Below are positions 1 through 7,192 of a stretch of DNA of 64,000 nt, in pieces. How positions within the stretch are numbered: position 1 is the first letter of the stretch; the number at the start of each line of letters is the position of its first letter. Where the stretch lies: NCBI RefSeq assembly GCF_006385595.1, contig NZ_CP041046.1, positions 3,224,001 to 3,288,000 of the forward strand, given 5' to 3'. The notes under the pieces were generated by a model. That model ran no database searches. It was given only the letters and a program-made list of their open reading frames with translations, and was not told the DNA's origin. This DNA comes from Luteibacter pinisoli. GTDB lineage: Bacteria > Pseudomonadota > Gammaproteobacteria > Xanthomonadales > Rhodanobacteraceae. The position numbers were made by a program, and so were the translations under genes.

Positions 1-538
1 GATAGTTGCGCTTGTACCAGGCCGCGGCGGCCTTGGGGTTCACGTGGTCGGCCACGTACATGTAGGTGTCGTAGCGGTCGAGGTTCTTCTTCGACTCGAC
101 GAACATGCCGTCGTCCGACTGGACCTGGAAGCGGCCCGTGGGCGTGCGCAGCGGCAACACGTTCATGCCGACGTTGGCCTTCGGCAGCGCATCGATGGTG
201 GCCACCATGCGCGGCACAATGGCTTCGGGGCGCAGCAAGGTCTTCAGGGCACCATCGCTGGTGAGCGCCAGCAAGCCGGCGAGGATGGCGTCATCGCTCT
301 GGTCCAGCGCTGGCAGCGCCGCGGTGGAGGCGCCAGCCGGGCCGATCGGATGCTGAGGCAGGGCGGTGTCGTGCACGGCCGTCGATGGCAACGCTGCCGA
401 GGCGGCCGCGACAGGCTGCGGCGGCTGCGCGGCATCCCGCGCCTGTTTCTCGCGGTAGAGAAACACTCCACCCAAGCCCACGATGGCGACGACCAACACG
501 CCTGCCAACCACTTCGAACCCGACGACTGACTGCTCAA
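1..538 (-). CDS. DUF3014 family membrane-anchored protein, 5' part (runs off left edge)
   Basis: Reading the minus strand from a TTG codon gives an uninterrupted frame to the window edge. There is a short N-terminus, one transmembrane helix at about residues 10-28 (WLAGVLVVAIVGLGGVFLY), a Pro/Ala/Gln-rich linker, then a folded region with LALTSDGALKTLLRPEAIVPR and, near the edge, YDTYMYVADHVNPKAAAAWYKR. This matches my memory of DUF3014 proteins of Xanthomonadales, which are inner-membrane anchored with a periplasmic domain of unknown function. Start choice: the TTG at 538-536 has GGAG nine bases upstream; a TTG at 547 abuts the same GGAG and is less likely. The C-terminus lies outside the window. 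Function unknown. Confidence 0.72.
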   Translation of the reverse strand, partial: MSSQSSGSKWLAGVLVVAIVGLGGVFLYREKQARDAAQPPQPVAAASAALPSTAVHDTALPQHPIGPAGASTAALPALDQSDDAILAGLLALTSDGALKTLLRPEAIVPRMVATIDALPKANVGMNVLPLRTPTGRFQVQSDDGMFVESKKNLDRYDTYMYVADHVNPKAAAAWYKRNY

Positions 539-593
539 CGTACTCAACTCCGGTGAAACCAGCCCCCATGGGACTACGAATCGCCGGGTTGGT

Positions 594-1562
594 TCAAGGC
601 GACCGGGTCAGGTCCGCTTCATCGATGACGAAATCGCGGAAGCGCGTACCGCTGGAAAAACCCAGATCGAAGCCGTATTGCATGCGCACGGTCAGGTTCG
701 TCACGACCCGGCAGTGGTAATGCGCAACCATCCGCATGGCGAGGGATCTCGCCACGGATTCGTCGTCGACGCCGGTGCCCGCCAGGTGGAACCAGGCGGT
801 CAGGCACTCCGGCGGGTTCTTGTCGTGGGCCGTTTTCAGCTTCCACGTCAGGCGGGAGCCCAGCACCTGCACGGGGCCGGTATCGGGCACCGTCGTCGTC
901 GACGTGACCGGGCTGACCGAGCCAGGCGCGAAGTGCATGTACATCGGGAGCCCGGCCATGCCGGCCGGTACCGATAGCGCGACAAAGGCGACTGCAATAA
1001 CGATGTGCGGCTGCCAGAAGGTGTAGGTTGCGAGGCCCTGGCGCGTTGCCCGGCCGTGGACGACGAAGCTACGCGTCGCCAGGTCGTGCAGGCCCTGCCT
1101 GGTGCCGCGATTGAAGGCGAGCAGGTAAAGCGTGGCGGACATCCAGCCGCCGATCAGGCCGTTGAGCGCCAGTGCGCCCCAGGGGCGCTCGCCTTCCATC
1201 GGGAACAGGTTGGTCAGCATGAACGGCGCGCAGATCAGCGCGGCGCGAACGACGGACCGGATCGGTCCGAGGACGCGGCCGCCGTCATCGACGACGCGGA
1301 TGCCGAGCATCTTCTTGCCGGGCGAGCTCGCACCACCCCAGCCGCTATCGAAGATGCCGAAATAGACCGTGGCGATCACGACGCCAATGACGCGGGTCCA
1401 CAGGCCCAGGCGAACGAGGGGATCAAACAGCAACATGCCGACGATGTAGCCGCCGAGCGAGAGGATGATCCAGTCTGCAAGAAACGCTACGTAGCGCCGC
1501 CACATGGCAGCCAGCGGGGCTGGCGTCACCACCACCGCCTCCTTCTCAAATTCGGTATCCAT
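594..1562 (-). CDS. RDD family integral membrane protein
   Basis: 322-residue protein starting MDTEFEKEA. An in-frame ATG 30 bases upstream is ignored because AGGGAG sits five bases before the chosen ATG. The first ~160 residues form an RDD domain: WRRYVAFLADWIILSLGG with the Arg and Asp pair, then SSPGKKMLGIRVVDDGGR and further hydrophobic helices. A transmembrane helix near residue 190 leads to a ~110-residue soluble C-terminal region (FHLAGTGVDDESVARSLAMRM), not recognised. Some RDD proteins are proposed ion antiporters, but that role cannot be read from this sequence. It is transcribed away from exbD. Confidence 0.8.
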   Translation of the reverse strand: MDTEFEKEAVVVTPAPLAAMWRRYVAFLADWIILSLGGYIVGMLLFDPLVRLGLWTRVIGVVIATVYFGIFDSGWGGASSPGKKMLGIRVVDDGGRVLGPIRSVVRAALICAPFMLTNLFPMEGERPWGALALNGLIGGWMSATLYLLAFNRGTRQGLHDLATRSFVVHGRATRQGLATYTFWQPHIVIAVAFVALSVPAGMAGLPMYMHFAPGSVSPVTSTTTVPDTGPVQVLGSRLTWKLKTAHDKNPPECLTAWFHLAGTGVDDESVARSLAMRMVAHYHCRVVTNLTVRMQYGFDLGFSSGTRFRDFVIDEADLTRSP

Positions 1563-1704
1563 GCCGCTCCCTCTGATCCGCCGATGATGCACCCACGCCG
1601 GGTCTTGCGGGAAGTCCCCCTGGTCACGGCATAGTCGGGCCGCCGGGGATCCCCCATTGCCCCGGCATCAGGGCATTCCCACATCGAAACCGTCGGGAGG
1701 AAGT

Positions 1705-2115
1705 ATGGCTTTCTCTGCAAAGGTCGAGTCGTCCCCGTTCGCCGGCATCAACGTCACCCCACTCGTCGACGTGCTGCTGGTGTTGCTCATCATCTTCATG
1801 ATCTCGGCACCGGTCATTGCGCATAAGAACCGCATCGACCTGCCCTCCCCGTCCGCCTCGGAGGCCAGGCGCCCCGATCCGTTGCGGATCACGGTGGACC
1901 CGGGCGGCATGGTGTTCCTCAACGGCACACTGGTGAGCGATGCCACGCTAGCCACGCAGCTGGACGTCGCGTCCGCCCGGGGCCGCGATGACGCCACGCG
2001 CATACCGCACGTCGAACTCCATGCACGCGACGAGGCGTCGTACGAAGACGTCGCCCGCGTGCTGGCGTTAGCCAGGGCCCACGGCGTCACCGGCGTCGAT
2101 TTCGCGTCCGACTAG
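1705..2115 (+). CDS. exbD: ExbD/TolR family biopolymer transport protein (orphan)
   Basis: 136 residues starting MAFSAKVES, with GGGAGG five bases upstream of the ATG. A cytoplasmic N-terminus leads into FAGINVTPLVDVLLVLLIIFM, the hallmark ExbD/TolR transmembrane helix with the essential Asp in PLVDV. A periplasmic domain follows (RITVDPGGMVFLNG, then ARAHGVTGVDFASD at the C-terminus). Family members couple proton flow, with ExbB and TonB, to outer-membrane transport. No exbB or tonB lies next to it, so it must work with partners encoded elsewhere or in a variant complex. It converges on the SGNH pseudogene with ten bases between stop codons. Confidence 0.88.
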   Translation: MAFSAKVESSPFAGINVTPLVDVLLVLLIIFMISAPVIAHKNRIDLPSPSASEARRPDPLRITVDPGGMVFLNGTLVSDATLATQLDVASARGRDDATRIPHVELHARDEASYEDVARVLALARAHGVTGVDFASD

Positions 2116-2125
2116 CACCTGCCTG

Positions 2126-2885
2126 TCAGGGCAGCTTCGCGAAGCCTTCCGCGACCGAGGGGGCTACGAGGCATGTCACGGGCGTCGCCTGCCGGTCGAC
2201 ATGAAAGAAGCCGTCCTCGCTGGGCGCGTGGTAGTAAAGCTCACCGCCAACGCACGGTGCCTTGCTCACCCGCTCACCTGACACGGCCTGCCAGACGCGG
2301 ATGGCCATCAGGGCCGTGGTGGCGTGGCCGGGGTGCTGGCCATCGCTATGTAGCCAGGCTGTCTTGGGGTCGGCCTGGCGGAGGCCACTCCATGTCTGGC
2401 CGATCTCGATATCGCGGGCACCCATGAGCGTGGCGATGCGCCGCTCTCCTGCGACAAGCACAGGAGCGATCGCCGGGTTCGGCTGGTACGTGCCGAGGTA
2501 GAAGACGCGCGCTCCGCCGGCTTTTGCCTTTTCGGCCAGCGCTTTGCTCGCACGCTCGGTCGCCCTGAACTCGTCCCCATCGAAACAGCCCTGCCCCATG
2601 CACACGGCGTCACCGCCGCGCTCCTGGAAAACGACATCCGTGTAGTGGCCCGTAGGCCAGCAATTCGCTAACGCGGGGCTTCGGCGCATCGTCCACGAGT
2701 GAGGCACCAGGAATCGCGAATGCGTCCACGACGACATCGGGCGGGGCCAGTGATGCAGTAGCCGACGGAAGGTTGTTGACGTAGGTGAGGCTGTTGCCGA
2801 TGAACAGGATGCGCCGGGACGAGTCGGCGGCATATGCGGTGGCGGATAGCATCAGAAAGAGCAACATAACGAACCAGTGGCGCAC
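2126..2885 (-). pseudogene. SGNH/GDSL-type esterase, broken by a one-base frameshift
   Basis: The first frame starts with GTG at 2885 (GGAGG six bases upstream) and encodes a signal peptide (residues 1-19, ending ATAYA) and the SGNH block I (LFIGNSLTYVNNLP, nucleophile Ser in GNS). It ends soon after SELLAYG. The rest continues in another frame as GHYTDVVFQERGGD through to LHSDGQHPGHATTAL, whose Asp and His complete the catalytic triad, and SVAEGFAKLP. Removing one base from the CCC run at 2649-2651 (plus strand) joins AYG to HYTDVV exactly. It is therefore an ~250-residue secreted hydrolase with a single-base insertion, either a true pseudogene or a sequencing error. Confidence 0.8.
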
Positions 2886-2907
2886 GGTGTACCTCCGTGT
2901 GTGTCAG

Positions 2908-3027
2908 TCAACCGGGCACCTGCCAGTTGGCGGCGCGAACATGGTCAATGAACGCGCGTAGCTTGCCAGGCACCTGATACGTGTTCCGGTAATAGATGTG
3001 GAAAACACCGTGTGGATGACTGCTTTA
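2908..3027 (-). pseudogene. C-terminal remnant of a LysR-type transcriptional regulator
   Basis: An open stretch without a start codon ends in TGA at 2910-2908 and reads HPHGVFHIYYRNTY then QVPGKLRAFIDHVRAANW. The pattern V..IYY....Q.P.KLRAFIDFV is the usual last ~30 residues of LysR-family effector domains. Upstream of it the frame hits a stop near 3030 and no helix-turn-helix region exists; sequence there is already that of the AT-richer defence island. The rest of the gene was presumably lost when the island arrived. Confidence is limited by the short length. Confidence 0.6.
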
Positions 3028-3101
3028 CCTACGAGAAGGTCTCATAAGCCATTGGCCAATATCACGAGGAACTCAACAGCCGGAGGCTAAGAAGAAAGAA
3101 T

Positions 3102-3401
3102 CTAACGCTGATCCACACAGTATGGATACGAAAAGTCCTCGAAACTTCCGTCAATCCGCACCACATGAAAGCAACGGGAGCCGTAATCCGCACCCAATAC
3201 TTCAAAGTGGGCAACCCCGACACCTTTCTTCGTTCCGTACTCACCGTGACGCTTGAGAAGCTCGCGTAGCTGCTTCGCATCATCTTCCGACACCCGGTCG
3301 CCGATATCGTACCGCCCGAGCATCGCCTTAAAGTGATCCTTGGCAGCTTTCTTTGAGCCGAATAAGGTGTCGCCAATTTGCACCGGGATGGACCGCCCCA
3401 T
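3102..3401 (-). CDS. DUF3223 (DCL-like) small protein, third gene of the defence operon
   Basis: 99 residues starting MGRSIPVQIGD, with GGAGG seven bases upstream; longer in-frame starts overlap hamB and lack a ribosome site. The protein is almost wholly a DUF3223 domain: FGSKKAAKDHFKAML, GDRVSEDDAKQLRELLKRH, FEVLGADYGSRCFHVVR, DGSFEDFSYPYCV. Related domains occur in plant DCL proteins linked to plastid rRNA processing and as lone bacterial proteins of unknown role. It begins two bases after the hamB stop and is almost certainly co-transcribed with hamAB. Whether it assists defence, regulates it or is a passenger is unknown. Confidence 0.8.
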   Translation of the reverse strand: MGRSIPVQIGDTLFGSKKAAKDHFKAMLGRYDIGDRVSEDDAKQLRELLKRHGEYGTKKGVGVAHFEVLGADYGSRCFHVVRIDGSFEDFSYPYCVDQR

Positions 3402-3403
3402 AC

Positions 3404-5950
3404 TCAAACCTCCAAATGTTCGAAAATCGGCGCAACCTGCATACGCAGCCACGTGTTTAGCGATGAAGAACCTCTAGCGATCCGCGACAATATCTCTAGC
3501 TTTGCGGACTCGTTGAGATCATATATCTCTGGAGCAAACATCAATCGCATCGAAACAGCTATTTCACGATACAAACCCAACGACATCAGCCAAAACGTTA
3601 CGGGATTGTATGCGCCCGCTTCGATAGAAGTGAGGAAGCCGCCATTGATGTCAGCAACAGAATAAAGCGGTCGAAGTAGCGCTGGAAGACCGAACGACAC
3701 CTCTTTGAAGATCAATCCCATTTTGTCATTGATCTTCTGCCCAGCCTCGTCGCGAGAAAAATGACTCGCGTCGATCATGCTACGGAGGGATATTTCCCGA
3801 CACCACCCTTGAGCAGCCCTTGCTAGCGACGAAATCGCCGCACCCGAACTTCGGTCGCCCAGATGACGCTCGTAGTAGTACGGCATCGTCGTAGCCATAA
3901 AATTCAGCGCGTCAGCTAAGTCTTCGGCCAGCCTTCGGCCCCACACTTCGGTCGGCAACTTTATAGACGAAGCGTAGAATGTGTCCGACAAGTACTGAAG
4001 GTCGACCGGATCCCAATACCGATGTGCCATTAAGATGCCGCGATCAAGCCGGATATCCTCCACGACCGCTCTTGCCTCAGACAGCTCGCCCAGAGAAAGC
4101 GAAATACCTATCGATGCCAGATGCGCCCCGGCATCCCCTCCGTGACGAACAATTGCCTGTCTAATGTAACCAGCAAGAAACTTTTCAGTACCTGTCGAAC
4201 CAGACTGAGGACTACCAAGCTCTGAAATGACGCGCTCGCGGACGCTCCCGAACAGTTCTCCGTAACCTGGCCTGAGGGACTTCCGCCCATCTGAAAAGAG
4301 ATCCTCCTGCACGGTAGTGACGAAGGATTCCTCATCCAAGGCGACCGTGCGACCGATAAAGTCCTTCGACAGACGGCCGGCACGTCCACGCAGATTTGCA
4401 AAATCGTACGCCGACAAAGCGGCAGCCCCCTCCGAACCCGAACGCTGATTGATAGCTAGCCGCGGATTTCGAATAAGAACGACCGTTGCCGGTAGATTTA
4501 CGCCCTGCATCAATGTCGTGGTGCAAGCTACATCCTTCAAATGGCCGGCCGTGAACGCCTGTTCAATAGCAAGGCGTGCATGCGGTGGAACCTTGCCGCT
4601 GTGAAATGCAACGCCACGCGCCACACACGACACCAATTCGTACTCGGGATGTACGTACTCACCCAAGAACTTGGCCAACGCTGATCGCGCCCCGGCACCA
4701 TCTCCGGGTGAACTAAATCCGGCGAGAGCATTTGCCGTCTTTCTCGCTTGGTCTGAGGTCGGAGAAAAGATTATGTTCCGCGACTCATCACCAAGGCTTT
4801 CGATCAGATGACCCAGATAGCTGAAGAACGCATCCGTGTACCGGGACTGCCCCTGTCCTTGAACGATACTTGCGTCGGACAGTCTCAGCGACACCTCGTC
4901 TCGAAGAATCGAGCGGTACTGAGTAAGAAAGGCGACACCACCACGACGATTGACTGAGTAAGTAATGTTAGCGACGGGCGAAACCCTGGTGTCGAGCTCG
5001 ACGGCTTCAATATCAAACACCGACTCACCCGTCATTCCAATTTCGTCTAGCCGCGGCCCGCATATGACGATCTTGTCTGCATATGAACGCGCATCGCGCA
5101 TGAAGTCGAATAGTATCTTTGACCTGAGCTCACCTTCATGACCGACGCGCTCTAAATTTTGCACTTCGTCAATCAACAACATCCCGATACGCCCCGAATA
5201 ACCACCTTCGGCGAAGATCCCTATTGCGCGCTCTTGGGTGAGCACGTAGATGTGCCGATTCTCAATATTCTGGCCCGACGTCGAAACCTTCCAATCAACC
5301 AGTCCTTGCTTACGCATCACCGCACGGATATCGGCAGTTACCTGGTTCACGAGGCTAATTGTCGGAACAACGTAGACAACCGGTAACTGCGCTGCGTGTG
5401 CGTAGCGAGCAATACCTAGATTTAACGCGAACGACTTGCCCGCTGACGTTGGCGCTGACACACACACCAACGGGGCGACTTCGATCGTAGCCAGCAGACG
5501 CTTCTGAAACGAAGACAGGAGAAAGGTCTCGCTTCCAACGCGAATTTCCGAGTCGGCCTGCAGTAACGTGATCGCAATCTCTTCCCGCAACGAGGCTTCG
5601 CTATAAACGCGCCGATCCTCGCCAGCATCGTCAACTATTTGCCCGTCGACTAGGAAAGTCGAAGGACTGAGACCAACTCTGGTGAGCGCGAGAACTAAGA
5701 ATGAACGAATAAGTAGTCGCTGATCGGACGACGCGTACTCCCAGAGAAGAGCCACAATCGCCGAAACCGCGTCCACGCCCTCGCGAGACATTGTCAGATC
5801 ATCAAGTACTGTGATAGCGCCCCTCAGCACCTCGTCCGTTACGAACTCTTGCGTACCACCAAGCAAACCGAGGCGCCGCGCAAACTGACGATGTTCCAAG
5901 GCGTATAACTCTGCGACGACCTTGCCGAATTGGAGCGGTCCCTCGGCCAT
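3404..5950 (-). CDS. hamB: Hachiman anti-phage system helicase HamB
   Basis: 848-residue superfamily 2 helicase. Visible motifs are SAPTSAGKS (Walker A, about 165-173), YVVPTISLVNQ (Ia, about 193-203), LLIDEVQNLE (Walker B, DEVQ at 261-264), GVAFHSGKVPP (about 446-456), TTTLMQGVNLPA (motif V, about 477-488) and ANLRGRAGRLS (motif VI, about 518-528), a Ski2-like arrangement. An N-terminal helical region of ~140 residues and a long C-terminal region (530-848) flank the motor. Its start ATG overlaps the hamA stop (TGATG), so translation is coupled. In Hachiman, HamB is the DNA-sensing helicase that holds and releases the HamA nuclease. Base composition is clearly more AT-rich than the flanking genes. 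Confidence 0.87.
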   Translation of the reverse strand: MAEGPLQFGKVVAELYALEHRQFARRLGLLGGTQEFVTDEVLRGAITVLDDLTMSREGVDAVSAIVALLWEYASSDQRLLIRSFLVLALTRVGLSPSTFLVDGQIVDDAGEDRRVYSEASLREEIAITLLQADSEIRVGSETFLLSSFQKRLLATIEVAPLVCVSAPTSAGKSFALNLGIARYAHAAQLPVVYVVPTISLVNQVTADIRAVMRKQGLVDWKVSTSGQNIENRHIYVLTQERAIGIFAEGGYSGRIGMLLIDEVQNLERVGHEGELRSKILFDFMRDARSYADKIVICGPRLDEIGMTGESVFDIEAVELDTRVSPVANITYSVNRRGGVAFLTQYRSILRDEVSLRLSDASIVQGQGQSRYTDAFFSYLGHLIESLGDESRNIIFSPTSDQARKTANALAGFSSPGDGAGARSALAKFLGEYVHPEYELVSCVARGVAFHSGKVPPHARLAIEQAFTAGHLKDVACTTTLMQGVNLPATVVLIRNPRLAINQRSGSEGAAALSAYDFANLRGRAGRLSKDFIGRTVALDEESFVTTVQEDLFSDGRKSLRPGYGELFGSVRERVISELGSPQSGSTGTEKFLAGYIRQAIVRHGGDAGAHLASIGISLSLGELSEARAVVEDIRLDRGILMAHRYWDPVDLQYLSDTFYASSIKLPTEVWGRRLAEDLADALNFMATTMPYYYERHLGDRSSGAAISSLARAAQGWCREISLRSMIDASHFSRDEAGQKINDKMGLIFKEVSFGLPALLRPLYSVADINGGFLTSIEAGAYNPVTFWLMSLGLYREIAVSMRLMFAPEIYDLNESAKLEILSRIARGSSSLNTWLRMQVAPIFEHLEV

Positions 5951-6843
5951 CACTTATCGAACTCCTCAAGAAGATTTTTAAGGCCCCAGAATGGAAGGAA
6001 GTAGAAGTGCATTCGGCGGAAGATAGGACCATTGACCCCATCGCCGTGCTTTGTCTTAAGCGCCGCAAGACGCTTCGCAACGAGCGCCTCGATACAATCA
6101 TGAAGATCGGCCTCAGTCTCTCCGACCTTCTGAGTTTGTTCGTCATAGGAAATAATGCAGACGGCCTCGAGAACAAAGTCGTCAAGCGCATTTTCCTTGA
6201 CAGCTTTCGCTACAGGAAGAAGTTCATCTGCCACTAGATCGTCATAGACGTAGAGATTGAGCTCGTTCTGGAACCCAAGATACGAGCCGTACGTACTTTC
6301 GATTGCGTCGCCAACGGCCTTGCTGAATGAGTTTTTCGAGGAGTATGTTTTCGCCTCGCCCAAGTACACAATGTTCAGATTGCCGGATCGGCGATAATGA
6401 ATCGCATCGGCTCCGTGACGCTCAATCTTAGGATTAGTGGTTAAGGGCATCTTCCGAAGAATTGGGGGTGCTTTATAGAAGCGTTGCAGCAGATTGAACA
6501 AGAGAAGCTCGCCGAACTGCCCTGCGGGATACCCTCGGCGAAACTTCGACCTAACGAGCTCATTCAGCTGAGCAGTGGCGTTCTGTAGGTCTAAGTTTCG
6601 ATTGGCAAGAGCTTCGTTGAATAAGGCCGCGAACTTGTTCTTCGAGTACACCCACGCGGACATGGTATTTCTTAGCTCTCGAAGAAAATCTACACGCCTT
6701 TCTAGGAGATCCTGGTGCGCGATAGCGCATCCGGAATGGGACTTTCCACCGAAATCACACGGATCCAGCGAGAACGCGTAGATGTTTGAGAAAAGCTTAT
6801 CGGTCGAGGACAAAAGATTGTCCAGCTCCTGCTCAGAAATCAT
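5950..6843 (-). CDS. hamA: Hachiman anti-phage system effector HamA (DUF1837, PD-(D/E)XK-type nuclease)
   Basis: 297 residues starting MISEQELDN; AGGGG lies six bases upstream, and a GTG two codons earlier is the alternative. An N-terminal ~100-residue helical part precedes the DUF1837/HamA domain: GQFGELLLFNLLQRF (Glu112), ERHGADAIHY (Asp146) and NIVYLGEAKTYSSK (Glu163, Lys165), the E...D...ExK pattern of PD-(D/E)XK nucleases. HamA is the effector that cleaves DNA when HamB detects invading or damaged DNA. It is the first gene of the unit hamA-hamB-DUF3223. It could be confused with other DUF1837 proteins, but the overlapping hamB makes the call firm. Confidence 0.87.
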   Translation of the reverse strand: MISEQELDNLLSSTDKLFSNIYAFSLDPCDFGGKSHSGCAIAHQDLLERRVDFLRELRNTMSAWVYSKNKFAALFNEALANRNLDLQNATAQLNELVRSKFRRGYPAGQFGELLLFNLLQRFYKAPPILRKMPLTTNPKIERHGADAIHYRRSGNLNIVYLGEAKTYSSKNSFSKAVGDAIESTYGSYLGFQNELNLYVYDDLVADELLPVAKAVKENALDDFVLEAVCIISYDEQTQKVGETEADLHDCIEALVAKRLAALKTKHGDGVNGPIFRRMHFYFLPFWGLKNLLEEFDK

Positions 6844-7163
6844 GAACACCCCTGTTCAAAGACGAGGCCAGTGCGGCCTGAAGCTATCTACCAGCCATCC
6901 GTCGTAATTTCAACCGGGGAGCGCCACCCTGGCAAGGATTAAGCCGCTTCTTACGCTTACTAGACCGACACCTTGCATGCTCACCTCGTCCGTCGGCGGG
7001 TGTGCAGCTTGATGCTACTGCACTTGCAATCGAGCAGACAGGCGCCTCCCTAGCTCGAGCCGTGGTGAATTCAGCGGCGCCCTGCCGCCGCAGGATGCCG
7101 CCGGGGGCAGGACGGTGACGCACGGTCCCGCGTTGTGGAAGCGGGGCAATAGAGGAAAGCCGC
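6844..7163. other. Non-coding right border of the defence island
   Basis: No supportable gene is visible between the hamA start and the icmF terminator. The hamA promoter should lie in the part near 6850-7000, but no convincing pair of -35/-10 boxes could be picked out. GC-rich sequence resumes from about 7030. No tRNA, integrase or terminal repeat marks the edge. Confidence 0.4.
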
Positions 7164-7180
7164 AAAGCCCGCAAGCGGGC
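7164..7180 (-). terminator. Probable terminator of icmF
   Basis: On the minus strand, 12 bases after the icmF stop, the hairpin GCCCGC-TT-GCGGGC (7180-7167) is followed by TTT and another T-rich stretch. It is a short stem with a weak U-tract. Confidence 0.55.
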
Positions 7181-7192
7181 GGGTCTGGCAGC

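Noticed and set aside
3404..6843. Restriction-modification or plain Ski2 RNA helicase interpretation of the helicase gene
   Set aside because: No methyltransferase or specificity gene is present, and the overlapping DUF1837 nuclease gene is the defining Hachiman partner.
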